The position numbers and the translations under genes were made by a program. 54,899 bases of DNA. Source: Microcella sp. (lineage in GTDB: Bacteria > Actinomycetota > Actinomycetes > Actinomycetales > Microbacteriaceae). Where the stretch lies: assembly GCF_030645145.1 (NCBI RefSeq), contig NZ_JAUSMI010000135.1:1-54899 (forward strand), written 5' to 3'. Below the pieces are notes generated by a model, which saw only the letters and a list, made by a program, of their open reading frames with translations, ran no database searches and was not told where the DNA came from. Position 1 is the stretch's first letter. Every line of letters begins with the position of its first letter. This document shows positions 8,774 to 17,987 of this stretch, piece after piece.

Positions 8774-8803
8774 AACGGCCCCGATCCGAGGACCGGGGCC
8801 GTT
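8774..8803 (-). terminator. Terminator downstream of tRNA-Leu
   Basis: AACGGCCCCG (8774-8783) pairs with CGGGGCCGTT (8794-8803) around a 10-nt loop; on the minus strand the stem runs into TTTCG. It lies 39 nt past the 3' end of tRNA-Leu. Confidence 0.65.
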
Positions 8804-8841
8804 CATCCGCGCACCGAACCTCTCGATGAGAGAGGGCCGCG

Positions 8842-8925
8842 TGCGCGAGGGGGGACTTGAACCCCCACGCCCGTAAGGGCACTGGCACCTGAAGCCAGCG
8901 CGTCTGCCAATTCCGCCACTCGCGC
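8842..8925 (-). tRNA. tRNA-Leu (CAG)
   Basis: Cloverleaf readable on the minus strand: acceptor GCGCGAG (8919-8925) pairs with CTCGCGC (8843-8849), with discriminator A at 8842. The anticodon loop CTTCAGG gives anticodon CAG (codon CUG). The long variable arm (GTGCCCTTACGGGCGT) is the class II feature of Leu tRNAs. The 3' CCA is not encoded. Confidence 0.95.
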
Positions 8926-9056
8926 GAGGCGGGGTGGAAACCCCGCCAGCCCAGCGAGATTATCACAGCGCGTACCGGCGAGAAGGCGCGGTGGGGGCGC
9001 CGTTCAGAGCACCCCACTATCCTCAGAAGGTCAACTGCCAGGGAAGGACGCTTGCC

Positions 9057-9761
9057 GTGGGGCTTCTCGACAGCTTCGAGCGCGGTCTCGAGCGCGCCGT
9101 CGGCGGCGCGTTCGCCAAGACCTTCAAGAGCGGCGTGCAGCCGCTCGAGATCTCCGCCGCGCTCCGACGCGAGCTCGACACGAAGGCCGCCGTCGTCTCC
9201 CGCGACCGCATCCTCGCCCCCAACGACCTCACCGTCCGGCTCTCCCCCGCCGATAAGCAGCGCATGGATTCGCTCGGCGAATCGCTCACCGACGAGCTCA
9301 CCCAGCTCGTGCAGAAGCACGCGACCGCGCAGCGCTACACGTTCCCCGGCGGCATCCGCATCACGCTGCAGGCCGACGAGAGCCTCTCCGAGGGCGTCAT
9401 CCAGGTCGACTCGCACACCATCAAGGGCGCCGTGGTCTGGAACCCCGTCCTCGACATCGAGGGCAAGCGCTACCCGCTCATGACCTCGCGCACGATCGTC
9501 GGCCGCGGCTCCGAGGCCGACATCACGCTCGACGACTCGGGCACGAGCCGCAAGCACATCGAGATCCTCTGGGACGGCACGCGCGGCCAGGTCAACGACC
9601 TCGGCTCCACCAACGGGTCGCTCCTCAATGGGGAGCCGTTCACCCAGGCCGCCCTGCCGCCCGATAGCGTGATCCAGATCGGGCGCACCCGCATCCTCTT
9701 CCGGGTGCTCGCCCAGTCCGAGCCGCCGAGAGGCGGAAGCACCCGAGGGGGACCACGATGA
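9057..9761 (+). CDS. fhaA: FHA domain protein with N-terminal DUF3662
   Basis: A 234-residue cytoplasmic adaptor that reads phosphothreonines laid down by the PknA/PknB kinases. The N-terminal half (about residues 2-110, GLLDSFERGLERAVGGAFAKTFKSG) is the DUF3662 domain of actinobacterial FhaA. The C-terminal FHA domain carries GRGSEADITLDD, SRKHIEI and LGSTNGS. In mycobacteria FhaA binds phosphorylated MviN/MurJ and kinases to restrain peptidoglycan synthesis. GTG at 9057 is the start, with GGAAGGA before it. A possible -10 element, TATCCT, lies at 9018-9023. First gene of the seven-gene wall-control cluster; its stop overlaps the next start (ATGA). Confidence 0.93.
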   Translation: MGLLDSFERGLERAVGGAFAKTFKSGVQPLEISAALRRELDTKAAVVSRDRILAPNDLTVRLSPADKQRMDSLGESLTDELTQLVQKHATAQRYTFPGGIRITLQADESLSEGVIQVDSHTIKGAVVWNPVLDIEGKRYPLMTSRTIVGRGSEADITLDDSGTSRKHIEILWDGTRGQVNDLGSTNGSLLNGEPFTQAALPPDSVIQIGRTRILFRVLAQSEPPRGGSTRGGPR

Positions 9762-10321
9762 GCGAACTCACCCTCCTCATCCTCCGCATCGGGTTCCTCA
9801 TCCTGCTGTGGGCGTTCGTCTTCGCCATCGTCTACGCCCTGCGCAGCGATCTCTTCGGGCAGAAGGTGCGCCGACTGCCCGCGCAGAACGGCGCGAGCGC
9901 AGCATCCGCCCCGCCTGCCCCCGCACCGGCCCCCGCTGCCGCCGGAAGCGCGACCGCCCGCACCGAGGCGATCGCGCCCCCAGCCGCCGCGGCCCCGACG
10001 CCCACCGCGCAGGAGGTCGCCGACGAGCCCGTCGCCCGCCGCCTCGTCATCACCTCCGGCGCGAAGGAGGGCATGGAGCTCGAGCTCGGCGAGGACCAGC
10101 TCACGATCGGCCGCTCCGCCGACTCCGGCCTCGTCATCCGCGACGACTACACCTCGACCCACCACGCGCGCCTCATGCTGTGGAGCGACCAGTGGATGAT
10201 CCAGGACCTCGACTCGACCAACGGCACCTTCCTGAACGGCAAGCGCGTCAGCATCCCCACCCCCGTGCCCCTGAACACCCCCGTCAGCATCGGGACGACG
10301 ACGTTCGAGCTGCGACGGTAG
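9758..10321 (+). CDS. fhaB: Membrane-anchored FHA domain protein
   Basis: A 187-residue protein with one N-terminal membrane helix (about residues 4-27), an Ala/Pro-rich linker (about 45-85) and a C-terminal FHA domain (LTIGRSADSGLVIRDD, STHHARL, LDSTNGTFLNGKRVS). It should hold a phosphothreonine-binding domain on the inner membrane face, near the SEDS/PBP pair and the kinases encoded downstream. Equivalent to mycobacterial FhaB/FipA, which links kinase signals to the division machinery. It overlaps fhaA by 4 nt and ends 4 nt before pstP. Confidence 0.92.
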   Translation: MSELTLLILRIGFLILLWAFVFAIVYALRSDLFGQKVRRLPAQNGASAASAPPAPAPAPAAAGSATARTEAIAPPAAAAPTPTAQEVADEPVARRLVITSGAKEGMELELGEDQLTIGRSADSGLVIRDDYTSTHHARLMLWSDQWMIQDLDSTNGTFLNGKRVSIPTPVPLNTPVSIGTTTFELRR

Positions 10322-10325
10322 GCCG

Positions 10326-11561
10326 ATGACGAGCCGCACAGCCGCCCTCTCGCACGTCGGAAAGATCCGAGCCAACAACCAGGACTCGGGCTACGCCGGC
10401 GAGCACCTCTTCGTCGTCGCCGACGGGATGGGCGGCCACGCGGGAGGGGACGTCGCCTCCGCGCTCGCGATCCAGGCGATCGCCCACACCGATCGGGCGT
10501 ACGACTCGGTCGACGAGGCCGAGCAGGTGCTGAGCCAGGCGCTCCTGGAGGCCAACCAGGAGCTCGCCGAGACCGTCTTCGAGCACCCCGAGCTCACCGG
10601 CATGGGCACGACCGTCAGCGGGCTCATCCGCGTCGGCGACAAGGTCGTCGTCGCCCACATCGGCGACTCGCGCATCTACCGGTTCCGCGGCGGCGAGCTC
10701 GAGCAGATCACGAAGGACCACACCTTCGTGCAGCGCCTCGTCGACAGCGGCCGCATCACGCCCGAGGAGGCCGCCGTCCACCCGCGCCGCTCGGTGCTCA
10801 TGCGCGTCCTCGGCGACGTCGACCTCAATCCCGAGATCGACACCATGGTGCTCGAGACCGAGCCCGGCGACCGCTGGCTGCTGTGCTCCGACGGGCTGAG
10901 CGGGTACGTGACCGAGGAGAAGATCGCCGAGATCCTCGCCGGGCAGTCCGACGCCGCCGTCGCGGGCCAGGCGCTCATCGACGAGAGCCTCGACCACGGC
11001 GCTCCCGACAACGTGACCGTCGTCCTCGTCGGCGTCGACGACGGCCCCTCGAGCGCGACGAGCGAGCCCGTCATGGTCGGCTCGGCCGGGGCCCCCCTCA
11101 CCTTCGAGGTCGACACCTCGCGCCGCGGCGTGCGCCTGCCGGCCCTGCTGCTGCACCCGCTCATGACGAGCGTCGCCGAGGACGAGCACTTCGAGCCCGA
11201 GAGCGAGGAGTTCCTCCGCGAGCTCATAGCCGAGGATCGCCGCCGTCGCATCCGCCGCCGCATCACGTGGTCGGTCGGCATCCTCCTCATCGTCGCCCTG
11301 CTCGTGACGGCGGCCGTCGCCGGATACCGCTACACGCAGTCGCGCTACTACGTCGGCGTCGTCGACGGCAATGTCGCGATCTTCCAGGGCGTGCAGCAGG
11401 GCATCGGGCCGATCCCGCTCTCGAGCGTCTACCGCGAGACCGACATCGCGCTCGACGACCTCCCCCCGTTCAGCCGGCAGACGGTCGAGGCGACCATCAA
11501 CGCCGACGACCTGCAGGACGCCCTGTCGATCATCGAGAGGCTCGAGCGTGCCGCCGACTGA
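10326..11561 (+). CDS. pstP: PP2C-type Ser/Thr protein phosphatase
   Basis: Dephosphorylates PknA/PknB and their targets. The cytoplasmic PP2C domain (about residues 5-240) has metal-binding motifs VADGMGGHAGG, HIGDSRIY, CSDGLSGYV and DNVTVVLVG. After a linker, one membrane helix (about 317-338, WSVGILLIVALLVTAAVAGY) leads to a small extracellular domain of about 70 residues. This is the standard actinobacterial PstP layout. The stop overlaps the rodA start by 14 nt, so the cluster is translated as one operon. Confidence 0.95.
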   Translation: MTSRTAALSHVGKIRANNQDSGYAGEHLFVVADGMGGHAGGDVASALAIQAIAHTDRAYDSVDEAEQVLSQALLEANQELAETVFEHPELTGMGTTVSGLIRVGDKVVVAHIGDSRIYRFRGGELEQITKDHTFVQRLVDSGRITPEEAAVHPRRSVLMRVLGDVDLNPEIDTMVLETEPGDRWLLCSDGLSGYVTEEKIAEILAGQSDAAVAGQALIDESLDHGAPDNVTVVLVGVDDGPSSATSEPVMVGSAGAPLTFEVDTSRRGVRLPALLLHPLMTSVAEDEHFEPESEEFLRELIAEDRRRRIRRRITWSVGILLIVALLVTAAVAGYRYTQSRYYVGVVDGNVAIFQGVQQGIGPIPLSSVYRETDIALDDLPPFSRQTVEATINADDLQDALSIIERLERAAD

Positions 11562-12933
11562 CAGCCTCCCGACCTTCACGAAGTCGATCGCGATCACCGT
11601 TCGGCAGCCGTCGAAGCTGCGCAACCTCGAGCTCTTCCTCCTGCTCGTCGCGATCGGCATCAGCGCCACCGCGATCGTGCTCGTCCAGCTCGGCGTGAAC
11701 GGCGCCGTCGACGTCGGCGTCCTCCTGCAGGCGGGCGCCCTCGGGATGCTCGCCCTCGGCATGCACGTCGCGCTGCGGGTCGTGGCGCGCGACGCCGACC
11801 CGTTCATCCTCCCCATCGCGACGACGCTCAACGGCATCGGCATCGCGATGATCTACCGCATCGACCTCGCGCGCGGGCTCTCCGGGTGGGAGGGACTCGC
11901 GGTGCGGCAGATGGTGTGGGCGGGCGTCGCGATGATCATCGCCCTCGGCGTGATCGTCGCCATCCGCAATCACCGCGTGCTCGCGCGCTACCGCTACGTC
12001 GCGATGTTCGTCGGCATCGCGCTGCTGCTCCTGCCGATGCTGCCCGGCATCGGCCTCACGCTCAACGGCGCGCGCCTCTGGATCCAGGTCGGCGGCTTCA
12101 CGTTCCAGCCCGGCGAGATCGCGAAGATCGCGCTCGCGGTGTTCTTCGCCGGATACCTCGTCACGGCGCGCGACTCGCTCTCCCTCACCGGGCGGCGCAT
12201 CCTCGGCCTGCAGCTGCCGCGGGCGCGCGACCTCGGGCCCATCCTCATCATCTGGGTGGCCGCGATGGGCGTCCTGATCTTCCAGCGCGACCTCGGTACC
12301 TCGCTGCTGTACTTCGGCCTCTTCGTCGTCATGATCTACGTCTCGACCGGCCGGCTCAGCTGGGTGCTCATCGGGCTCGGGCTCTTCCTCGGCGGCGCCG
12401 CCATCGCGAGCCGCACCCTCACCTACGTCGAGGGCCGCTTCGCCGCCTGGCTCGACTCGTTCAACCCCGAGGTCTACGACGCGCAGGGCGGCAGCTACCA
12501 GCTCGTGCAGGGTCTGTTCGGCATGGCGCACGGCGGGCTCGTCGGCCGCGGCCTCGGCCAGGGCGACCCGACGATCACGCCGCTCGCCGAGAGCGACTAC
12601 ATCATCGCGAGCCTCGGTGAGGAGCTCGGCCTCGTCGGCCTCTTCGCCATCCTCGGCCTCTACCTGCTGTTCGTCGCGCGCGGCTTCCGCATCGGCTTCA
12701 ACGGCACGGACGACTTCGGGCGCCTCCTCGCCGTCGGCCTCGCCTTCGTCATCGTTCTGCAGGTCTTCGTCGTCGTCGGCGGCGTCACGCGCGTGATCCC
12801 CCTCACGGGCCTCACGACGCCGTTCCTCGCCGCGGGCGGCTCGTCGCTCGTCGCCAACTGGATCATCGCCGCCCTCCTGCTGCGCCTCTCCGACGAGGTT
12901 CGGCACCAGCCGCGACTGGTGGTGGACGAATGA
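11548..12933 (+). CDS. rodA: SEDS peptidoglycan glycosyltransferase (RodA/FtsW family)
   Basis: Polymerises lipid II into glycan strands. The 461-residue protein has about ten to twelve membrane helices and SEDS family signatures: LNGARLWIQVGGFTFQPGE, FQRDLGTSLLYFG, ESDYIIASLGEELG and TTPFLAAGGSS. GTG at 11548 is the start, with GAGAGG upstream, overlapping the end of pstP. It is paired with the class B PBP gene downstream (ATGA overlap), the typical SEDS-PBP module. By position it matches mycobacterial RodA rather than the FtsW of the dcw cluster. Confidence 0.93.
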   Translation: MPPTDSLPTFTKSIAITVRQPSKLRNLELFLLLVAIGISATAIVLVQLGVNGAVDVGVLLQAGALGMLALGMHVALRVVARDADPFILPIATTLNGIGIAMIYRIDLARGLSGWEGLAVRQMVWAGVAMIIALGVIVAIRNHRVLARYRYVAMFVGIALLLLPMLPGIGLTLNGARLWIQVGGFTFQPGEIAKIALAVFFAGYLVTARDSLSLTGRRILGLQLPRARDLGPILIIWVAAMGVLIFQRDLGTSLLYFGLFVVMIYVSTGRLSWVLIGLGLFLGGAAIASRTLTYVEGRFAAWLDSFNPEVYDAQGGSYQLVQGLFGMAHGGLVGRGLGQGDPTITPLAESDYIIASLGEELGLVGLFAILGLYLLFVARGFRIGFNGTDDFGRLLAVGLAFVIVLQVFVVVGGVTRVIPLTGLTTPFLAAGGSSLVANWIIAALLLRLSDEVRHQPRLVVDE

Positions 12934-14384
12934 ACAAGGAGCTCCGCCGCGTGAGCATCGTCGCCCTGTCGATGTTCCTCGCGCTGTTCGTCTCGACGAG
13001 CGTCATCCAGGTCTTCGCCGTCGACGACCTCCGCGCCGACGGCCGCAACTCCCGGACCCTCTTCGAGAGCTACTCCGCCGAGCGCGGGCCGATCCTCGTC
13101 GACGGAACCCCGATCGCCGAGTCGGTGCCGGTCGACACGCAGTACGAGTTCCTCCGCACCTACACGCAGCCCGAGCTCTACGCCGCGATCACCGGCTACT
13201 TCACGCTCAATCAGGGCAACACGGGCATCGAGGGCGAGCTCAACGACTTCCTCTCCGGAACCGCGAACGAGCAGTTCCTCGACCAGCTGGGCGCGCTCGT
13301 GACGGGTCAGAGCCCGCGCGGCGCGGCGGTCGAGCTCACCGTCGACCCCGTCGTGCAGCAGGCGGCGTGGGATGCCCTGGGCGACCAGCAGGGGTCGGTG
13401 GTCGCGATCGAGCCCGCGACCGGTCGCATCCTCGCGATGGTCTCGAAGCCCGCCTACGACCCCAACCGCCTGGCGGCGCACGACACGCAGGCCGTGCTCG
13501 CCGCGTACGAGGAGCTCATCAACAACCCCGACGACCCGCTCGTGAACCGCGCGATCGCCGGCGACCTGTACTTCCCGGGCTCGGTCTTCAAGGTGCTCAT
13601 GGCCGCGGCGGCGATCGACAGCGGCGAGTTCGAGCCCGAGTCGGAGTTCCCGAACCCGCCGACCCTCGAGCTGCCGAACTCCTCGAGCGTCATCTCGAAC
13701 TCCGAGGGCGGCGCGTGCGGCGGCGGCGAGACCGTCACGATCGCGACGGCGCTGCGCCTGAGCTGCAACATCCCCTTCGCGCAGCTCGGCCTCGCGCTCG
13801 GCGAGGACACGATCGCCGACTACGCCGACGCATTCGGCTTCGGCACGCGCGTCGAGATCCCGATGCGGTCCACGGCGAGCACCTTCCCGACCGGCCTCGA
13901 CGAGGCGCAGCTCATGCTCTCGAGCTTCGGCCAGTACGACGTTCGCGTGACGCCGCTGCAGATCGCGATGATCAGCGCCGCGATCGCCAACGGCGGCAAC
14001 CTCATGCAGCCGACGCTCGTCGACCGCGTCATCGCGCCCGACCTCTCGATCGTCCAGGAGGACGAGCCCGTGCTGCTCAGCCAGCCCATCAGCCGCGAGA
14101 CCGCGTCGATCATGACGCAGCTCATGGTCGACGGCGTCGCGAACGGCGCCGCGAGCAATGCCACAATTGAGGGCGTCGCGGTCGCGGGCAAGACGGGAAC
14201 CGCCGAGAACGGCGGCGAGACCCCCTACACCCTGTGGTTCACCGGGTTCGCCCCGGCCGATGATCCCCAGGTGGCCATCGCGGTCGTGGTCGAGGATGGC
14301 GGCGGCTTCGGCCAGACCGCCTTCGGAAACCGCGTCGCGGCTCCGATTGCGAAGACTGTGCTTGAGGCGGTGCTGAACAGATGA
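12930..14384 (+). CDS. pbpA: Class B penicillin-binding protein (PbpA-type)
   Basis: Transpeptidase that cross-links strands made by RodA. 484 residues: short cytoplasmic tail, one membrane anchor (about 8-28), a dimerisation-type region and the C-terminal penicillin-binding domain. The catalytic motifs are present: SVFK (nucleophile Ser), SCN and KTGTAE. The N-terminal region is short, as in mycobacterial PbpA. It overlaps rodA by 4 nt and pknA by 4 nt. Its export is Sec-dependent by the signal anchor. Confidence 0.94.
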   Translation: MNKELRRVSIVALSMFLALFVSTSVIQVFAVDDLRADGRNSRTLFESYSAERGPILVDGTPIAESVPVDTQYEFLRTYTQPELYAAITGYFTLNQGNTGIEGELNDFLSGTANEQFLDQLGALVTGQSPRGAAVELTVDPVVQQAAWDALGDQQGSVVAIEPATGRILAMVSKPAYDPNRLAAHDTQAVLAAYEELINNPDDPLVNRAIAGDLYFPGSVFKVLMAAAAIDSGEFEPESEFPNPPTLELPNSSSVISNSEGGACGGGETVTIATALRLSCNIPFAQLGLALGEDTIADYADAFGFGTRVEIPMRSTASTFPTGLDEAQLMLSSFGQYDVRVTPLQIAMISAAIANGGNLMQPTLVDRVIAPDLSIVQEDEPVLLSQPISRETASIMTQLMVDGVANGAASNATIEGVAVAGKTGTAENGGETPYTLWFTGFAPADDPQVAIAVVVEDGGGFGQTAFGNRVAAPIAKTVLEAVLNR

Positions 14385-16105
14385 GACCCACGAGCGGGCT
14401 CACCTTCGGTGGGCGGTACCAGCTGCTCTCCCGGATCGCGATCGGCGGCATGGGCGAGGTGTGGCAGGCGACCGATCTCGTCATCGGCCGCACGGTCGCC
14501 ATCAAGATCCTGAAGGACGAGTACCTCGGCGACCCGGGCGTCCTCGAGCGCTTCCGCGCCGAGGCCCGCCACGCCGCGCTCGTGAACCACGAGGGCATCG
14601 CGAACGTCTACGACTACGGCGAGGAGGAGGGCAGCGCCTTCCTCGTCATGGAGCTCGTGCCCGGCGAGGCCCTGTCGACCGTGCTCGAGCGCGAGCGCGT
14701 GCTCTCGACCGACCAGGTGCTCGACATCGTCGCCCAGACCGCCTCGGCCCTGCACGCCGCCCACCAGGCCGGCCTCGTGCACCGCGACATCAAGCCGGGC
14801 AACCTGCTCATCACGCCCGACGGCCGCGTCAAGATCACCGACTTCGGCATCGCGCGCATCGCCGACCAGGTGCCGCTCACGGCGACCGGCCAGGTCATGG
14901 GCACGGTGCAGTACCTCTCGCCCGAGCAGGCGAGCGGCCACCCCGCCTCGCCCTCCACGGACGTCTACTCGCTCGGCATCGTCGCCTACGAGGCCCTCGC
15001 CGGCCGCCGCCCGTTCACGGGCGAGTCGCAAGTGGCGATCGCGATGTCGCACATCAACGACCAGCCGCCCGAGCTGCCGGTCACCGTGCCCGAGCCGGTG
15101 CGCAACCTCGTGTTCTCCGCGATCGCGAAGAAGCCCGACCAGCGCCCCGCCTCCGCGCAGCACTTCGCCCGCGCGGCGCAGGCGCTGCGGCGCGGCGACG
15201 TCGCGGGCGCCACGGCGATCGTCGCCGGCATCGGCGGAGTGGCCGCGGCCGCCGCCGCGACCGCCGCGACGCGGGTCATGCCGTCGGCGGCGGACGGCGC
15301 GACGCGCGTCATGCCCTCGAGCGCCGGAGCCGCGGGCGCATCCGCCACCACGACCACCGAGACGACCGAGAACCGGCGATCCCCCTGGACGTGGCCGCTC
15401 ATCGCGCTCATCGGCCTGCTGCTCGTCCTCATCGTCGGCGCGCTCATCGCGATATTCGTCGCGCCGAACGACGAGGACCCGACGGGGACGCCGACGCCGA
15501 CGCCGACCGTCACGACCCCGAGCACGTCGCCGTCTGCGACCCCCAGCCCGCAGGCGATCGTGATCACCGAGGAGGAGTGGGTCGGCCTCACCCGCACCGC
15601 GGTCGAGGACAAGATCGCCCAGCTCGGCCTGCGCCTAGACGCGGTCGACGGCAACATCGCCCCGAGCGGCGACCAGGTCGGACTCTCGTACCGCGTGAAC
15701 CCCCGCGGCGAGGTGCAGCCCGGCACGCTCATCACGGTGTACTTCTACACTGACATCCCGACGCCCGAAGCGCCCTCGAGCCTCGCCATCGACCCCGGCT
15801 CGGGGCCGTACCCGGGCGGGGAGGACGTCACGCTGAGCTGGCCGACCTACACGGGCTGCCCCGCGGGCTACTCGCTCAACGGCTACAACGTCACGATCGT
15901 CGGCGGCTCGCCCGCGCAGGCGAACCCGCTGCCCGCGAGCGCGACCTCCCTCGTCGTGACGCTCGCCGACAGCGGCCAGCTGCGCGTGACCTACACCGCC
16001 CTGTGCGGCGACCTCCAGTCGGAGCGCTCGGCCGAGCTCGCCGTGCCCATCACCGCGGCCGAGGAGCCGCCCCCCGCCGAGGAGCCGCCCCCCGCCGAGG
16101 GCTGA
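14381..16105 (+). CDS. pknA: Ser/Thr protein kinase PknA-like with extracellular domains
   Basis: A 574-residue receptor kinase. The kinase domain (about residues 8-270) has the ATP lysine in TVAIKILK, catalytic HRDIKPGN and DFGIAR. An Ala-rich juxtamembrane region is followed by one membrane helix (about 343-364). The extracellular part holds a single PASTA-like unit (about 390-450) and a beta-rich, Ig/Fn3-like domain with two Cys (about 465-555), ending in a repeated EEPPPA motif. Mycobacterial PknA lacks such an extracellular domain, so this protein may sense wall fragments on its own. The pknB gene begins 82 nt downstream. Confidence 0.9.
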   Translation: MRPTSGLTFGGRYQLLSRIAIGGMGEVWQATDLVIGRTVAIKILKDEYLGDPGVLERFRAEARHAALVNHEGIANVYDYGEEEGSAFLVMELVPGEALSTVLERERVLSTDQVLDIVAQTASALHAAHQAGLVHRDIKPGNLLITPDGRVKITDFGIARIADQVPLTATGQVMGTVQYLSPEQASGHPASPSTDVYSLGIVAYEALAGRRPFTGESQVAIAMSHINDQPPELPVTVPEPVRNLVFSAIAKKPDQRPASAQHFARAAQALRRGDVAGATAIVAGIGGVAAAAAATAATRVMPSAADGATRVMPSSAGAAGASATTTTETTENRRSPWTWPLIALIGLLLVLIVGALIAIFVAPNDEDPTGTPTPTPTVTTPSTSPSATPSPQAIVITEEEWVGLTRTAVEDKIAQLGLRLDAVDGNIAPSGDQVGLSYRVNPRGEVQPGTLITVYFYTDIPTPEAPSSLAIDPGSGPYPGGEDVTLSWPTYTGCPAGYSLNGYNVTIVGGSPAQANPLPASATSLVVTLADSGQLRVTYTALCGDLQSERSAELAVPITAAEEPPPAEEPPPAEG

Positions 16106-16187
16106 CCCCCGGCGCTCCCGGCGCTCGCGGGTACGCCACGTACACTGGGGCGCGACCGCACCAGGTGACAGCAAGGACTCCCACAGC

Positions 16188-17984
16188 ATGATCGACGGAA
16201 CGGCTCAGAGCGCGCGCCTGCTCGCAGGCCGGTACCAGCTGGGCTCCCTCATCGGTCGCGGCGGCATGTCCGACGTCCACATCGCGACGGATGCCCGGCT
16301 CGGCCGCCGCGTGGCGGTCAAGCTCCTGAAGTCCTCCCTCGCGAGCGACCCCGTCTTCCGGACCCGGTTCCGCCAGGAGGCCCAGGCCGCGGCGCGCATG
16401 GCCCACCCCACGATCGTCCGCGTCTTCGACGCCGGCGAGGAGTCGGTGACCGAGCCCGGCGGCGGCGAGACGATCTCGCCGTTCATCGTCATGGAGCACG
16501 TCGAGGGCCGGCTGCTGAAGGACATCATCGCCGACGGCCCCGTCGACCCGGCCGAGGCGACGCGCATCATCGAGGGCGTGCTCACGGCGCTCGAGTACTC
16601 GCACCGCGCCGGCGTCGTGCACCGCGACATCAAGCCCGGCAACATCATGATCACGAACTCCGGCCAGGTGAAGGTCATGGACTTCGGCATCGCGCGCGCC
16701 GTCTCCGACTCCGCCGCGACGGTCGCCCAGACGAGCACGATCCTCGGCACGGCGCAGTACTTCTCGCCCGAGCAGGCGCGCGGCGAGACCGTCGACGCCC
16801 GCAGCGACCTCTACTCCACGGGCGTCGTCCTGTTCGAGATGCTCACCGGCCGTGCGCCGTTCCGCGGCGACTCCCCCGTCGCCGTCGCCTACCAGCACGT
16901 GAGCGAGGCGCCCGTCGCGCCGAGCACGATCGTCCCCTCGATCTCGCCCGCGCTCGACGCCGTCGTGCTCCACGCCCTCGCGAAGGACCGCTTCGAGCGC
17001 TTCCAGACCGCCTCCGACTTCCGCGCGGACGTCGCGGCCGCGGCCGCCGGCCAGGTCCCGCCGAAGCGCGTCGACACCTCCACCGACTTCAGCGCCACGC
17101 TCTTCGGCGTCAACCCGCAGGCGACCTCCGACACCGAGGCCGCGATGCGGCAGCTGAGCGTCGACGACGACGATCGCCGCAGCCGCACGCAGAGCCGGCC
17201 CCCCGTCGCGTGGATCTGGGCCGGGATCGCCGTGCTCGCCGTCGTCGTCGCGGCCGTGCTGTTCTGGGCCTTCAACCTCGAGCGCACGCAGCTCGCTCCC
17301 TCGATCTCGGTGGCGGTGGCGGATGTCGCCGGCCAGGACTACGAGGACGGCGCGCAGCGCCTCATCGACGACGGCCTCACCCCCAATCCCTTCCGCGAGC
17401 CGAGCGCCGACGTCCCGGAGGGCCAGATCCTCCGCACCGTGCCCGCGGCCGGAGTGACCGTGTCGCCCGGCCAGGAGGTGCGGGTCTACGTCTCCACCGG
17501 GCCGCCGACCGTCCAGGTGCCCAACATCGACCGGCTGTCGCTCGCCGATGCGCAGGCCGCGATCGAGGCGGCGGGCCTGCGGGTCGGGACGATCTCGGCG
17601 GAGAACTCGCCGAACATCCGCAAGGACATCGTCATCCGCACCGACCCCGCCGTCGGGGCGGAGGTGCGCGAGGGCGACACGATCGCGATCGTCATCTCCT
17701 CGGGCCTCATCACCGTCCCCGACGTGCGGAACCTCCCGATCGGCGACGCGACGGCGCAGCTCAGCCCGCTGCAGCTGCAGATCCGCGTGCAGGGCAACAA
17801 CGGCTGCTCGGGCGGGCTCGTCACGAACCAGTCGCTCGCGCCGGGCGACCAGCCGCAGAACTCCGAGATCACGCTCACGTGGTGCTCGGGCGTCGCGGGC
17901 GGGTCGACGGGCGACACGACGGAGATCGACGACTCGAGCGGGCCGGGCGACGGGAACGGCAACGGCCGCGGCGGGAACGGCTGA
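16188..17984 (+). CDS. pknB: Ser/Thr protein kinase PknB with PASTA repeats
   Basis: A 598-residue receptor kinase that controls growth and division. Kinase domain at about residues 16-280 (VAVKLLK, HRDIKPGN, DFGIAR), membrane helix at about 343-365, then three PASTA units (about 378-440, 444-508, 510-575) for muropeptide or lipid II binding, and a Gly/Asn-rich tail. The third unit carries two Cys. ATG 16188 has AAGGA 10 nt upstream. TACACT at 16141-16146 could be a -10 element, so pknB may have its own promoter in the 82-nt gap after pknA. The convergent amidotransferase gene ends 3 nt away. Confidence 0.94.
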   Translation: MIDGTAQSARLLAGRYQLGSLIGRGGMSDVHIATDARLGRRVAVKLLKSSLASDPVFRTRFRQEAQAAARMAHPTIVRVFDAGEESVTEPGGGETISPFIVMEHVEGRLLKDIIADGPVDPAEATRIIEGVLTALEYSHRAGVVHRDIKPGNIMITNSGQVKVMDFGIARAVSDSAATVAQTSTILGTAQYFSPEQARGETVDARSDLYSTGVVLFEMLTGRAPFRGDSPVAVAYQHVSEAPVAPSTIVPSISPALDAVVLHALAKDRFERFQTASDFRADVAAAAAGQVPPKRVDTSTDFSATLFGVNPQATSDTEAAMRQLSVDDDDRRSRTQSRPPVAWIWAGIAVLAVVVAAVLFWAFNLERTQLAPSISVAVADVAGQDYEDGAQRLIDDGLTPNPFREPSADVPEGQILRTVPAAGVTVSPGQEVRVYVSTGPPTVQVPNIDRLSLADAQAAIEAAGLRVGTISAENSPNIRKDIVIRTDPAVGAEVREGDTIAIVISSGLITVPDVRNLPIGDATAQLSPLQLQIRVQGNNGCSGGLVTNQSLAPGDQPQNSEITLTWCSGVAGGSTGDTTEIDDSSGPGDGNGNGRGGNG

Positions 17985-17987
17985 GCG

